DNA from: an uncultured Pelagibacteraceae bacterium
Lineage (GTDB): Bacteria; Pseudomonadota; Alphaproteobacteria; Pelagibacterales; Pelagibacteraceae
Assembly: GCA_902525565.1 (NCBI GenBank)
Contig: CABZHY010000004.1
Location: forward strand, 1 to 59,156
Length of the DNA stretch: 59,156 bases
Direction: 5' to 3'
Position numbers and translations under genes: made by a program. The notes under the pieces were generated by a model. The model searched no databases and was not told where the DNA came from. It saw nothing but the letters and a program-made list of their open reading frames with translations. Below are positions 18,139-26,071 of the stretch, piece after piece. Position 1 is the first letter of the stretch. Each line of letters opens with the position of its first letter.

Positions 18139-19404
18139 ATGATAATACGCAAAGAAAAAGAAATACTTTTATTTGAAAAGATACCTTCTGCTTTAATAGT
18201 TTTGTTGCCTGTATTATTAATAACAGGACCTTTTTTAAGTGATTTAGCTGTATCTACAATATCTTTAATTTTCATATTCTTTATAATTAAGTTTAAAAAA
18301 TATGAACTTTTTAACAATCTTTTTTCTAAAATTTTTCTAATATTTTGGGTTTATATTTTATTTAATAGTATTGTAATAAATTTTAGTTTAACATCATTAA
18401 AAATTTCCTTCTTTTATTTTAGATTTTTGTTTTTTGTTTTATTTTTTTCTTATTTGTTAAGTTGTGACCAAAATTTATTAAAAAAACTCTTTTTTTCATT
18501 TATATTTAGTTTCATTTTACTGATTTTTGATGGATATTTTCAGTATTTCTTTGGATATAACTTAATTGGCTATGAGTTGGCAGAAGGTCCACGAGTAAGT
18601 AGTTTTTTTGGTGACGAGTTAATTCTTGGAAGTTATCTTAGCAGATTGTTTCCAATTTTTTTTGGTCTTACAATATTTCTTTATAAAAAAGAAAAGAAAA
18701 AAATTTTTTTTATCTCTTTGCTCTTTATTTTAATTGAAGGTTTGATTTTTATTAGTGGTGAAAGAACAGCTTTTTTTTATGTTAATCTTTCAGCTTTTTT
18801 TATTATAATATTTATAAGTGAATTTAAATTACTCAGAGCAATAACTTTATTTTTTTCTTTTCTGTTAATATTAGGAATTATTAACTTCAACGACACCGCA
18901 AAAAAAAGAGTAGTTGATTTAACATTAGATCAAATGGGTATTAGTGATAATTCAAAAAAAAAATATATATTTTCTGAGGAACACCAAGACCAGTATTTTA
19001 CTGCATTAAATATGTTTAAAGATAAACCATTATTTGGTGCCGGGATTAAAAAATTTAGAGTTGAATGTAGTAAAGATAAATACAAGTCTGGTTATTATCC
19101 TTGCAGTTCTCATCCACATAATATTTATATCCAGCTTCTATCAGAAACAGGTATAATGGGTTTCATAATTCCATTTTCACTTTTTATTTTTATTTGTATA
19201 AAGTTATTAAAGCATCTTGTTTATCAAATAAAAAAAAAGGCTCTGTATTCTGACTTACAAATATGTTTACTTTCCTCAATATTTATAACACTTTGGCCTA
19301 TCGCACCAAATGGTAATATGTTTAATAACTGGCTAAGTATTATATATTATATTCCTGTTGGGATTTTTTTATGGACAAACACACATGAGAAAAAAAAAAA
19401 TTAA
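18139..19404 (+). CDS. O-antigen ligase/polymerase-like membrane protein (Wzy_C family)
   Basis: 421 residues with about ten to twelve hydrophobic helices. A long loop contains FGAGIKKFRVECSK and SHPHNIYIQLLSETGIMGF, the H-x-H-N-x-Y-x-x-x-L-x-E-x-G motif characteristic of the WaaL/Wzy_C family, with an earlier ISGERTAFF arginine motif. Such proteins join the finished glycan to a lipid core or polymerise repeat units at the periplasmic face. An 89-base gap separates it from the gene upstream, the largest in the island, so it may have its own promoter. Confidence 0.85.
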   Translation: MIIRKEKEILLFEKIPSALIVLLPVLLITGPFLSDLAVSTISLIFIFFIIKFKKYELFNNLFSKIFLIFWVYILFNSIVINFSLTSLKISFFYFRFLFFVLFFSYLLSCDQNLLKKLFFSFIFSFILLIFDGYFQYFFGYNLIGYELAEGPRVSSFFGDELILGSYLSRLFPIFFGLTIFLYKKEKKKIFFISLLFILIEGLIFISGERTAFFYVNLSAFFIIIFISEFKLLRAITLFFSFLLILGIINFNDTAKKRVVDLTLDQMGISDNSKKKYIFSEEHQDQYFTALNMFKDKPLFGAGIKKFRVECSKDKYKSGYYPCSSHPHNIYIQLLSETGIMGFIIPFSLFIFICIKLLKHLVYQIKKKALYSDLQICLLSSIFITLWPIAPNGNMFNNWLSIIYYIPVGIFLWTNTHEKKKN

Positions 19405-20284
19405 AAAAAATATTATAGTTGTAACAGGCGGAGCTGGCTTTGTTGGTTCAAATTTAATTGAATTATTAGAAAATAAAACTAATTTTAACATAATTAGTAT
19501 TGATAATTATTCATCAGGTTCAAAAAAAAATCATATTATTAGTAAAAGGATTAAATATATTAAAGATGATACAGTTAACATTAAGAAAATTTTAGATCCA
19601 ATTAAAAATAATATAAATGCTATTTTTCACTTCGGAGAATTTTCAAGAATTTATCAAAGTTTTTTAAAAATGAATGAATGTATAGACTCAAACAGCATAG
19701 GATCAAACGCAGTTTTTAATTTTTGTTTATCAAATAAAATTAAACTAATTTATTCAGCTACTTCCGCAAGTATTGGAAATAATGGAAATGATAAAAACTT
19801 ATCTCCTTATGCATTTTCAAAAGCGAAAAATATAGAATTATTAGAAAATTTAAAAAAATGGTTTAAATTTAAATTTGAAATTATATATTTTTATAATGTT
19901 TATGGTCCGAGACAAATTTGTGTTGGAGATATGGCAACTGTGATTGGAATTTTTGAAAAACAATTCAAACAAAAACGTTCATTGACTGTGGTTAAACCCG
20001 GTACTCAGACAAGGAGATTTACACATATCACAGACACTGTTGATGCATGTTATTATGCTTGGAAACAAAATAAAAATAGACATTATAGTATTTCAAATCG
20101 AAAAAGTTATAGCATCATTCAAGTTGCAAAAATGTTCAATATGAGAATAAAATTTTTACCTCAAAGGCAAGGAGAAAGATATGCATCAGCTTTGACTAAT
20201 ATGAACCTATCTAATAAGGTTTATAAATTATTTGGTAGAATTAAATTAAAAGACTATATTAAAAAGCAGATCAATATTGATTAA
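19385..20284 (+). CDS. NAD-dependent sugar epimerase/dehydratase (extended SDR)
   Basis: ATG at 19385 is preferred over an in-frame TTG at 19358 because it begins just before the conserved strand; it overlaps the ligase-like gene by 20 bases. 299 residues. NIIVVTGGAGFVGSNLIE is the NAD-binding site, IFHFGEFS follows, SATSASIG provides the catalytic serine/threonine region and YAFSK the Tyr-x3-Lys pair; YNVYGPRQ and RRFTHITDTVDA are typical of nucleotide-sugar epimerases. It closes the glycan island, ending about 50 bases before the 5S gene. Exact reaction not assignable. Confidence 0.85.
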   Translation: MRKKKIKKNIIVVTGGAGFVGSNLIELLENKTNFNIISIDNYSSGSKKNHIISKRIKYIKDDTVNIKKILDPIKNNINAIFHFGEFSRIYQSFLKMNECIDSNSIGSNAVFNFCLSNKIKLIYSATSASIGNNGNDKNLSPYAFSKAKNIELLENLKKWFKFKFEIIYFYNVYGPRQICVGDMATVIGIFEKQFKQKRSLTVVKPGTQTRRFTHITDTVDACYYAWKQNKNRHYSISNRKSYSIIQVAKMFNMRIKFLPQRQGERYASALTNMNLSNKVYKLFGRIKLKDYIKKQINID

Positions 20285-20302
20285 ATTTAAAGAATTTCCT
20301 TG

Positions 20303-20330
20303 TTTACAATAACTATTTATTATGTATAAC
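20303..20330 (+). promoter_or_regulatory. Candidate sigma-70-type promoter of the 5S rRNA gene
   Basis: TTTACA at 20303-20308 (one mismatch to TTGACA) and TATAAC at 20325-20330 (one mismatch to TATAAT) are separated by 16 bases. The predicted start would fall at about 20336-20338, which is the first base of the 5S rRNA. The match and position are seen in the sequence; promoter activity is inferred. AT-rich sequence makes chance matches to the -10 element common, but the paired elements at the right distance are persuasive. Confidence 0.55.
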
Positions 20331-20335
20331 ACTAC

Positions 20336-20451
20336 CGCCGGTGATTATTGCGTAGGTGTTATACCCGATCCCATCCCGAACTCGGAAGTCAAGCCCTTCT
20401 GCGCCGATGGTACTTTGTCTTAAGACATGGAAGAGTAGGTCATCGCCGGCT
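20336..20451 (+). rRNA. rrf: 5S ribosomal RNA
   Basis: About 115 bases. The conserved CCCGATCCCATCCCGAACTCGG block at 20373-20394, GATGGTACTTTGTCTTAAG and AGAGTAGGTC are typical alphaproteobacterial 5S sequence. Helix I can form between GCCGGTGAT at 20337-20345 and ATCGCCGGC at 20442-20450 with one G-U pair. No 16S or 23S gene accompanies it; it stands immediately after the polysaccharide island. Ends are set from helix I and are accurate to one or two bases. Confidence 0.95.
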
Positions 20452-20459
20452 GATATATT

Positions 20460-20585
20460 ATGAAAATAAAAAGCTCATTAAAATCAATTAAAAAAAGAGA
20501 TTTAAACTCTAAACTCGTTAGAAGAAGAGGTAGAGTTTACATAATTAATAAAACCAATCCAAAGTTTAAAGCAAGACAGAAGTAA
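20460..20585 (+). CDS. rpmJ: 50S ribosomal protein L36
   Basis: 41 residues: [16 protein letters not shown]..., [20 protein letters not shown] near the C terminus, the L36 signature. All zinc-ligand cysteines are absent, as in the cysteine-free L36 form usual in alphaproteobacteria. The ATG lies only about 8 bases after the 5S gene with no terminator and no Shine-Dalgarno sequence between them, so it may be transcribed by read-through from the 5S promoter or translated inefficiently from a short leader. Confidence 0.95.
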   Translation: MKIKSSLKSIKKRDLNSKLVRRRGRVYIINKTNPKFKARQK

Positions 20586-20590
20586 ATTTT

Positions 20591-20701
20591 ATGGATAACG
20601 AAAACCATAAAAATACTTGGAATAATTTCACTAAATTTGTTCTGTGGGGAACTGTCGCTGTAGTATGTGTTTTGGTTTTAATGGCAATTTTCTTATTATA
20701 A
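20591..20701 (+). CDS. aa3-type cytochrome c oxidase subunit IV (small membrane protein)
   Basis: 36 residues starting at an ATG 5 bases after rpmJ. The soluble start MDNENHKNTWNNFTKFVLWG is followed by one transmembrane helix (TVAVVCVLVLMAIFLL). This matches the short bacterial aa3 oxidase subunit IV family, with its H-x-x-T-W-x-x-F-x-x-F pattern, which in alphaproteobacteria is commonly encoded directly upstream of the pntA transhydrogenase genes, as here. It would sit in the inner membrane beside subunits I-III, which are not in this window. Confidence 0.8.
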   Translation: MDNENHKNTWNNFTKFVLWGTVAVVCVLVLMAIFLL

Positions 20702-20710
20702 AGTTCTCTT

Positions 20711-21799
20711 ATGATAATCGGATCTATATCAGAAAATCAAGAAATTGAAAAAAGAATAGCAATCACACCTGAGGTAATTAAAAAATATAAATCTCTAGGA
20801 CTAGATGTTCACTTAAGTAAAAACTATGGTTTGAATTTAGGAATTAAAGATGAGGAGTACGAACAATTAGGTGCAAAAATAATTCATGAAGAAAATGAAG
20901 TTTTAAATTTATCCGATATAGTTGTACAACTTGGAATGTTATCTGATGATAAAAGCTCTTTATTAAAGGAGAGCCAAATTTTAGTAGGAATTCTGAATCC
21001 TTATAATAATAAAGATAAATTACAAAAATTAGTTAAAAAAAAAATTAATCTTTTTTCATTAGAACTACTTCCAAGAATAACAAGAGCTCAATCTATGGAT
21101 ATTCTTTCATCTCAATCAAACTTAGCTGGATATAAAGCTGTAGTGGAGTCCTTTGCAAATTTTGAGAAGGTGGTTCCAATGATGATGACAGCCGCAGGAA
21201 CAGTACCTGCAGCTAAAGTCTTAGTTGTTGGAGCAGGTGTTGCAGGACTCCAAGCTATTGCAACTGCAAAAAGAATGGGAGCAATAGTGTTTGCAACAGA
21301 TGTAAGAATGGCATCAAAAGAACAGGTTGAAAGTTTAGGTGGAAAATTTTTGACAGTAGACGGAGCAGAAAATCTTGAAACTGAAGGTGGGTATGCAAAA
21401 GAAGCATCTGAAAATTTTAAAAAAAAACAAGAAGATTTGCTATTTGAGACATTAAAAAAAATTGATATTGTGATTTGTACAGCCTTAATACCAGGAAAAA
21501 AAGCGCCGCTAATTATAAAAGAAAAAATGATTGATAATATGCAACCTGGTTCAGTAATTTACGATTTAGCTGCTATTCAAGGGGGTAATACAGCCTTTTC
21601 AGAGGTTGATAAAGTTATAGAAAAAAATGGAGTAAAAATTATTGGAGAAAGCAATATTCTCAACAAGCTTCCTGTATCATCTTCTAACTTGTATGCAAAA
21701 AATATGTTTAATTTTGTTGAAAATTTATTTGATAAAGAAAGTAAAAAAATTGATATTAAATTAGAAGATGAGATAATTGAAAAAACCCTAATTAAATAA
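20711..21799 (+). CDS. pntAA: NAD(P) transhydrogenase subunit alpha, part 1
   Basis: 362 residues, the soluble NAD(H)-binding domain I. N-terminal EKRIAITPEVIKKYKSLGLD and later LLPRITRAQSMDILSSQSNLAGYKA are alanine dehydrogenase/PntA signatures; KVLVVGAGVAGLQAIATAKRMGA is the dinucleotide-binding fold and VYDLAAIQGGN follows in the C-terminal part. Together with the next two genes it makes the proton-translocating enzyme that transfers hydride between NADH and NADP+, giving NADPH. The split alpha-1/alpha-2/beta arrangement is the usual alphaproteobacterial one. Confidence 0.95.
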   Translation: MIIGSISENQEIEKRIAITPEVIKKYKSLGLDVHLSKNYGLNLGIKDEEYEQLGAKIIHEENEVLNLSDIVVQLGMLSDDKSSLLKESQILVGILNPYNNKDKLQKLVKKKINLFSLELLPRITRAQSMDILSSQSNLAGYKAVVESFANFEKVVPMMMTAAGTVPAAKVLVVGAGVAGLQAIATAKRMGAIVFATDVRMASKEQVESLGGKFLTVDGAENLETEGGYAKEASENFKKKQEDLLFETLKKIDIVICTALIPGKKAPLIIKEKMIDNMQPGSVIYDLAAIQGGNTAFSEVDKVIEKNGVKIIGESNILNKLPVSSSNLYAKNMFNFVENLFDKESKKIDIKLEDEIIEKTLIK

Positions 21800-21803
21800 T
21801 GTT

Positions 21804-22115
21804 ATGGAAATAGATCCTTTAATTTTTAGACTAAGTATATTTATTTTGTCAATATTTGTCGGATATTATGTTGTTTGGAGTGTTACACCTTCATTGCACA
21901 CACCTTTGATGTCGGTAACAAATGCAATTTCTTCTGTCATAATTGTTGGAGCTATAATTGCTGGATTATCAGGAAATTCTGAAAGCATATTCAATACATC
22001 TAGTATTTTTGGTTTTCTAGCGACAGCGCTAGCTGCAATCAATATTTTTGGAGGATTTCTTGTAACCCAAAGAATGTTAGCAATGTATAAAAAAAAGAAG
22101 AGGGATAAAAAATGA
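21804..22115 (+). CDS. pntAB: NAD(P) transhydrogenase subunit alpha, part 2 (membrane)
   Basis: 103 residues with three hydrophobic helices: a first near residues 8-26, then SVTNAISSVIIVGAIIAGL and ALAAINIFGGFLVTQRML, which match the membrane part of PntA (domain II). It ends in a lysine-rich cytoplasmic tail. It starts 4 bases after pntAA and overlaps pntB by 4 bases, so all three subunits are probably made together at a fixed ratio. Confidence 0.95.
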   Translation: MEIDPLIFRLSIFILSIFVGYYVVWSVTPSLHTPLMSVTNAISSVIIVGAIIAGLSGNSESIFNTSSIFGFLATALAAINIFGGFLVTQRMLAMYKKKKRDKK

Positions 22116-23512
22116 TGTCCTCTAATTTATCAGCAATATTCTATCTAGTTTCAGGTGTTTTATTTATACTAGCTTTAAGGGGATTATCATCACCGGAGAC
22201 TTCCAGACAAGGAAATCTATTTGGAATTTTAGGAATGATTATTGCTATTGTGGTAACATTCCTTTCAATAGGAAATTACTCTAGTGGATTAGTTTTTGTT
22301 TTAATTTTTATTTTAATAGGTGGTTCTATCGGAGCATTCATAGCATACAGAATACCTATGACAGCAATGCCGGAGTTAGTTGCTGGATTTCATAGTCTAG
22401 TTGGGCTTTCAGCAGTTTTTGTAGCCATTTCTGCATTTTTAAACCCAGAGGCGTTTAATCTTGGATTACCAGGAAATATTAAACTTGGCAGTTTGATTGA
22501 AATGTCTATCGGAGCAGCAGTAGGTGCTATAACTTTTTCAGGTTCAATAATTGCTTTTTTGAAGCTTCAAGGAATAATGTCTGGATCGCCAATTACATTT
22601 AAGGGACAACACTTTGTAAATGCCATAATTTTAATTTCAATAATAATTTTAATTTATTTGTTGTGCTCAACGCAGTCAGAAAATTTATTTTGGTCTTTGT
22701 TGGCTGTGTCATTTTTGATTGGTTTTCTTATAATTATTCCAATTGGTGGAGCAGATATGCCGGTTGTAATATCTATGCTTAATTCTTACTCTGGATGGGC
22801 AGCAGCAGGCATTGGCTTTACATTAGAAAATACAGCTTTAATTATTACTGGTGCACTAGTCGGATCATCAGGAGCTATCTTATCATATATAATGTGCAAA
22901 GGCATGAATAGATCATTCTTTAATGTTATTTTGGGAGGATTTGGTGCTACCGAAGACACGTCACTAAATTTAAATAAAGAACAAAAACCAGTCAAAAGTG
23001 GTAATGCTGATGATGCAGCATTTTTAATGAAGAACGCCTCATCTGTTATAATTGTACCTGGATACGGAATGGCTGTTGCACAAGCTCAACATGCATTAAG
23101 AGAAATGGTGGATACTTTAAAGAAAAATGATATTAAAGTTTCTTATGCTATTCACCCAGTAGCTGGTAGAATGCCAGGGCATATGAATGTTTTATTGGCA
23201 GAAGCAAATGTTCCATATGACGAAGTATTTGAACTAGAAGAAATAAATAATGATTTTCCAAATGCAGATGTAGCTTTTGTGATTGGTGCAAATGATGTTA
23301 CTAATCCAGTTGCAAAGACAGATCCTCAAAGTCCAATTTATGGAATGCCAGTTTTGGATGTTGAAAAATGTAAATCTGTACTGTTTGTTAAAAGGAGTTT
23401 ATCTCCTGGTTATGCAGGAATAGACAACGATTTGTTTTATAAAGAAAATACTTTAATGTTATTTGCTGATGCAAAAAAAATGGTTGAAGAAATTACTAAA
23501 TCTTTAGATTAG
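22112..23512 (+). CDS. pntB: NAD(P) transhydrogenase subunit beta
   Basis: 466 residues. The N-terminal half has about nine membrane helices of the proton channel (including AYRIPMTAMPELVAGFHSLVGL, with the conserved His). The C-terminal NADP(H)-binding domain III is clear: SVIIVPGYGMAVAQAQHAL, YAIHPVAGRMPGHMNVLLAE, VIGANDVTNPVAK and VLDVEKCKSVLFVKRSL. It completes the transhydrogenase. The stop lies 9 bases from the stop of the convergent methyltransferase gene, with no hairpin terminator between. Confidence 0.96.
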   Translation: MMSSNLSAIFYLVSGVLFILALRGLSSPETSRQGNLFGILGMIIAIVVTFLSIGNYSSGLVFVLIFILIGGSIGAFIAYRIPMTAMPELVAGFHSLVGLSAVFVAISAFLNPEAFNLGLPGNIKLGSLIEMSIGAAVGAITFSGSIIAFLKLQGIMSGSPITFKGQHFVNAIILISIIILIYLLCSTQSENLFWSLLAVSFLIGFLIIIPIGGADMPVVISMLNSYSGWAAAGIGFTLENTALIITGALVGSSGAILSYIMCKGMNRSFFNVILGGFGATEDTSLNLNKEQKPVKSGNADDAAFLMKNASSVIIVPGYGMAVAQAQHALREMVDTLKKNDIKVSYAIHPVAGRMPGHMNVLLAEANVPYDEVFELEEINNDFPNADVAFVIGANDVTNPVAKTDPQSPIYGMPVLDVEKCKSVLFVKRSLSPGYAGIDNDLFYKENTLMLFADAKKMVEEITKSLD

Positions 23513-23521
23513 TATTTAAAT

Positions 23522-24364
23522 TTATTTTTTCCAAGCCAGTGCAACCCAATATGGAGTATTTTCACTAAACTTAATATTTACAAAACCAGCATTCAAAAGC
23601 ATTTTTTCAATTTCTTTCTTTGTAAATCTTTTTTCAAGTTTTGTTCCGAATCTATCTAAGGAATCTGTGGCCATAAAATAAAAACTTTTATTTTTGTAAT
23701 CTGAAAGTGGAAAGTTTTTTACATTAATACCTATTGCATTTATAACTTTTGACATTTTTGAAAGAGGATAATAAATTGCTAAAGCAATTAAAAATGTTAC
23801 CTTTTTTTTTATTTTAAAAGGTAATTTTGAAATTAACTTTCTAAAGTAATCACTCAATTTCCAAATTATTTTAAACCATATAGGCTTATTATCAAATCTA
23901 TAATATAAATAGATTAAAAATGGAGAATTTTTTTTTAGTAAATTAAAACAGGACTCGATTCCTTTTTGTGTCTCTGTAATGTGATGAAGTACACCCAAAC
24001 AATATCCAAAATCTTGAGAATTTGGCTCAATAAATTTTTCATTAACACTCTTGTTGTGGAAGTATACATTCTTAAAATTAATTAAATTTTTTTTAGCTAC
24101 ATTAAGCGCCTCTAAGCTTGGATCTATACAATTTAATTTCTTAACCGAGGGTGCAATTATCTTTGCCCATCTACCGCTACCACAACCCATATCAAAACCT
24201 TCCATATTTTTGTTTAAAAAATTTTTAGGAAAAATTGTAAAATATTGATTAAATGCTTTAATTAAATCTTTGTCATTAATAGTAGATTGATCAAAATTAT
24301 TCCATTCATTTCCAAAATCTTTAATGACTTTTTCATCTATGTTGTGTGAAGAATTTTGGGTCAT
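23522..24364 (-). CDS. Class I SAM-dependent methyltransferase
   Basis: 280 residues. FDMGCGSGRWAKII near residue 60 is motif I of the SAM-binding Rossmann fold, followed by LNCIDPSLEALNVAKKNL (acidic residue binding the ribose), and DFGYCLGVLHHI (motif post-I/III as in Methyltransf_11 proteins). A hydrophobic, basic central region (around residues 150-210) and C-terminal FTKKEIEKMLLNAGFVNIKF are typical of this broad family. Substrate is unknown; proximity to the glycan island may hint at a lipid or sugar target, but this is a guess. It is alone on its strand here. Confidence 0.75.
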   Translation of the reverse strand: MTQNSSHNIDEKVIKDFGNEWNNFDQSTINDKDLIKAFNQYFTIFPKNFLNKNMEGFDMGCGSGRWAKIIAPSVKKLNCIDPSLEALNVAKKNLINFKNVYFHNKSVNEKFIEPNSQDFGYCLGVLHHITETQKGIESCFNLLKKNSPFLIYLYYRFDNKPIWFKIIWKLSDYFRKLISKLPFKIKKKVTFLIALAIYYPLSKMSKVINAIGINVKNFPLSDYKNKSFYFMATDSLDRFGTKLEKRFTKKEIEKMLLNAGFVNIKFSENTPYWVALAWKK

Positions 24365-24440
24365 AATTAGCTTAAATAACTATACAATAAACAATTATCA
24401 ATTATATTAAAATTGTAAAAAAAAAATCAAAGAAAAATTT

Positions 24441-25139
24441 ATGAAAACAAAAATATTTTGTGATATTGCAGATATTAATCAAATAAAAAAATTTTACCAA
24501 AAAAAAATAGTTAAGGGCTTCACAACGAACCCCACTTTAATGCGTAAAGCTGGAGCGAAAGATTATAAAGCATATTCAAAAAAAATCCTAAAAATTTGTA
24601 AAAAAAAACCAATTTCATTTGAGGTATTTGGTGATGATTATATGAGTATGAGAAACCAGGCACTTAAAATAAATACTTGGGGAGAAAATGTTTATGTGAA
24701 GATACCAGTGTGTAACTCAAAAGGTAAATTTATGGGCAAGATAATTAAAGAACTTAATTCAAAGAATGTAAAACTGAATATAACTGCTGTATACAATTCC
24801 GATCAAACGAAAAAGATTCTTCAATTAATAAATAAAAAAACAAAAATCATTATATCTATATTTGCAGGCAGAGCAGGGGATACAGGAAAAGATCCAATTC
24901 CGCAATTTAAAAAGAGCATATCATTATCAAAAAGATATAAAAACGTAGAAATACTTTGGGCGAGTGTAAGAGAGCCATACAATTATCTTCAAGCTAAGCA
25001 ACTAGGATGCCATATAATTACGATCCCTCCAACAATAATTGAAAAAATAGAAAAATTTGGAAAATCTTTTAAACAATTAACAACAGAAACTGTCAAAGCA
25101 TTTTTAGTTGATAGTAAAAAATCTAATTTTAAAATTTAG
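24441..25139 (+). CDS. tal: Transaldolase-family protein (short, FSA-like)
   Basis: 232 residues, the length of the small TalC/fructose-6-phosphate aldolase-type transaldolases. Signature pieces are KIFCDIADINQIKKF, KGFTTNPTLMRKAG, FEVFGDD, NVYVKIPVCN with the Schiff-base lysine at residue 87, NITAVYNSDQ and VEILWASVREP. Probable role is dihydroxyacetone transfer between sugar phosphates in the pentose phosphate pathway, complementing the transketolase at 31441-33396. Whether it acts as a transaldolase or an aldolase cannot be told. It is convergent with the initiator tRNA. Confidence 0.88.
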   Translation: MKTKIFCDIADINQIKKFYQKKIVKGFTTNPTLMRKAGAKDYKAYSKKILKICKKKPISFEVFGDDYMSMRNQALKINTWGENVYVKIPVCNSKGKFMGKIIKELNSKNVKLNITAVYNSDQTKKILQLINKKTKIIISIFAGRAGDTGKDPIPQFKKSISLSKRYKNVEILWASVREPYNYLQAKQLGCHIITIPPTIIEKIEKFGKSFKQLTTETVKAFLVDSKKSNFKI

Positions 25140-25146
25140 AAAGAAT

Positions 25147-25223
<77 letters not shown>

Positions 25224-25231
25224 GTAATACT

Positions 25232-25426
25232 TTATATTCTATTTTTGAGTTTATTTAGCTTTTTAACTCTTTTAATATTTTCTTGAAGAATTCTTTTTTT
25301 CTTTTCAGATGGTTTTTCATAAGTATTTTTTAATTTTATTACTTTAAAAAAACCATCTCTTTGAAGTTTTCTTTTTAAAACCCTCAAAGCTTGTTCAACA
25401 TTATTATCTTTTACTTCTATTTTAAT
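25232..25426 (-). CDS. rpsU: 30S ribosomal protein S21 (probable ATT start)
   Basis: S21 of the alphaproteobacterial type: EVKDNNVEQALRVLKRKLQR and KNTYEKPSEKKKR match the family. A longer frame opens at a TTG (25438), but the strong ribosome-binding sequence GGAGGTG (25436-25430 on the minus strand) would then lie inside the first codons. Starting at ATT (25426) gives 5 bases of spacing and an N terminus, (M)KIEVKDNNV, that aligns with the MQVLVRDNNV start usual in alphaproteobacterial S21. S21 binds the 30S platform and helps initiation; the initiator tRNA follows 8 bases downstream. Gene certain, start inferred. Confidence 0.93.
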   Translation of the reverse strand: MKIEVKDNNVEQALRVLKRKLQRDGFFKVIKLKNTYEKPSEKKKRILQENIKRVKKLNKLKNRI

Positions 25427-25429
25427 AAC

Positions 25430-25436
25430 CACCTCC
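25430..25436 (-). promoter_or_regulatory. Shine-Dalgarno sequence of rpsU
   Basis: GGAGGTG on the minus strand, a 7-base match to the anti-Shine-Dalgarno sequence and one of the strongest in the window, where most genes have weak or no such site. It decides between the upstream TTG (overlapping it), a GTG at 25432 (inside it) and the ATT at 25426 at normal spacing. Confidence 0.7.
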
Positions 25437-25489
25437 AAAAAAACGGTTAATTAACACTTTTACAAATATATGTCTATTAATTTTAATCA

Positions 25490-26071
25490 TTATGCAGAAG
25501 AAATATTTAATTTGTTTTGTTTCTCTTTTTCTTTTTTTTCTCTTTTAATTCGTCTTTCAGCCTTTTCAATAGCATCAGCTAAATCCTTTTGAGTAAATAA
25601 GTTTAATGCAACAGGATCTTTTGGATTTAGATTGTTATAATTCCAGTAACTTTTATTTCTAATCGATGTCACAGAATTTTTAGTTATACCTACTAATTTA
25701 GCAATCTGAGAATCTTTTAATATATTATGTTGCTTTAAAAGCCATAAAGCAGAATCAGGTTTGTCTTGTCTTTTTGACAGAGGGATGTATTTCTTTATCT
25801 TTTTTTCTGAGTTAGAAATCTCAATATCTGAACTTTTAATTTGTAATGATCTATTTTCATCTTTAGATGATAAATCTATTTCTTCTCTTGATAACTGTCC
25901 TGATATAATTGGATTATATGCTTTAATCCCTTTTGCAACTTCTCCATCAGCAATTCCTTGAACCTCAACTTCGTGCAATTTACAAAAGTCTGCTATTTGC
26001 TTAAATGTTAAGGTGGTGTTTTCTACCAACCAAACGGCAGTAGCCATTGGCATCAAAGGTGCATTCGACAT
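25490..26071 (-). CDS. trcR: DUF1013 family protein, cell cycle transcriptional regulator TrcR-like
   Basis: 193 residues. The N terminus MSNAPLMPMATAVWLVENTT and LTFKQIADFCKLHEVEVQGI are the hallmark of the alphaproteobacterial DUF1013 family; QIAKLVGITKNSVTSIRN (about residues 122-139) looks like a helix-turn-helix. In Caulobacter this family has been named TrcR and described as a transcriptional regulator. The lysine-rich C-terminal tail is usual. It starts on the base after the rpmE stop, so the two are co-transcribed. Specific targets in this organism unknown. Confidence 0.85.
   Translation of the reverse strand: MSNAPLMPMATAVWLVENTTLTFKQIADFCKLHEVEVQGIADGEVAKGIKAYNPIISGQLSREEIDLSSKDENRSLQIKSSDIEISNSEKKIKKYIPLSKRQDKPDSALWLLKQHNILKDSQIAKLVGITKNSVTSIRNKSYWNYNNLNPKDPVALNLFTQKDLADAIEKAERRIKREKKEKEKQNKLNISSA

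Noticed and set aside
3..20284. Search for insertion sequences, integrase genes or att-like repeats flanking the glycan island
   Set aside because: No transposase, integrase, or long direct/inverted repeat was seen; the island boundary is simply the 5S gene, so movement is more likely by homologous recombination at the rRNA locus.
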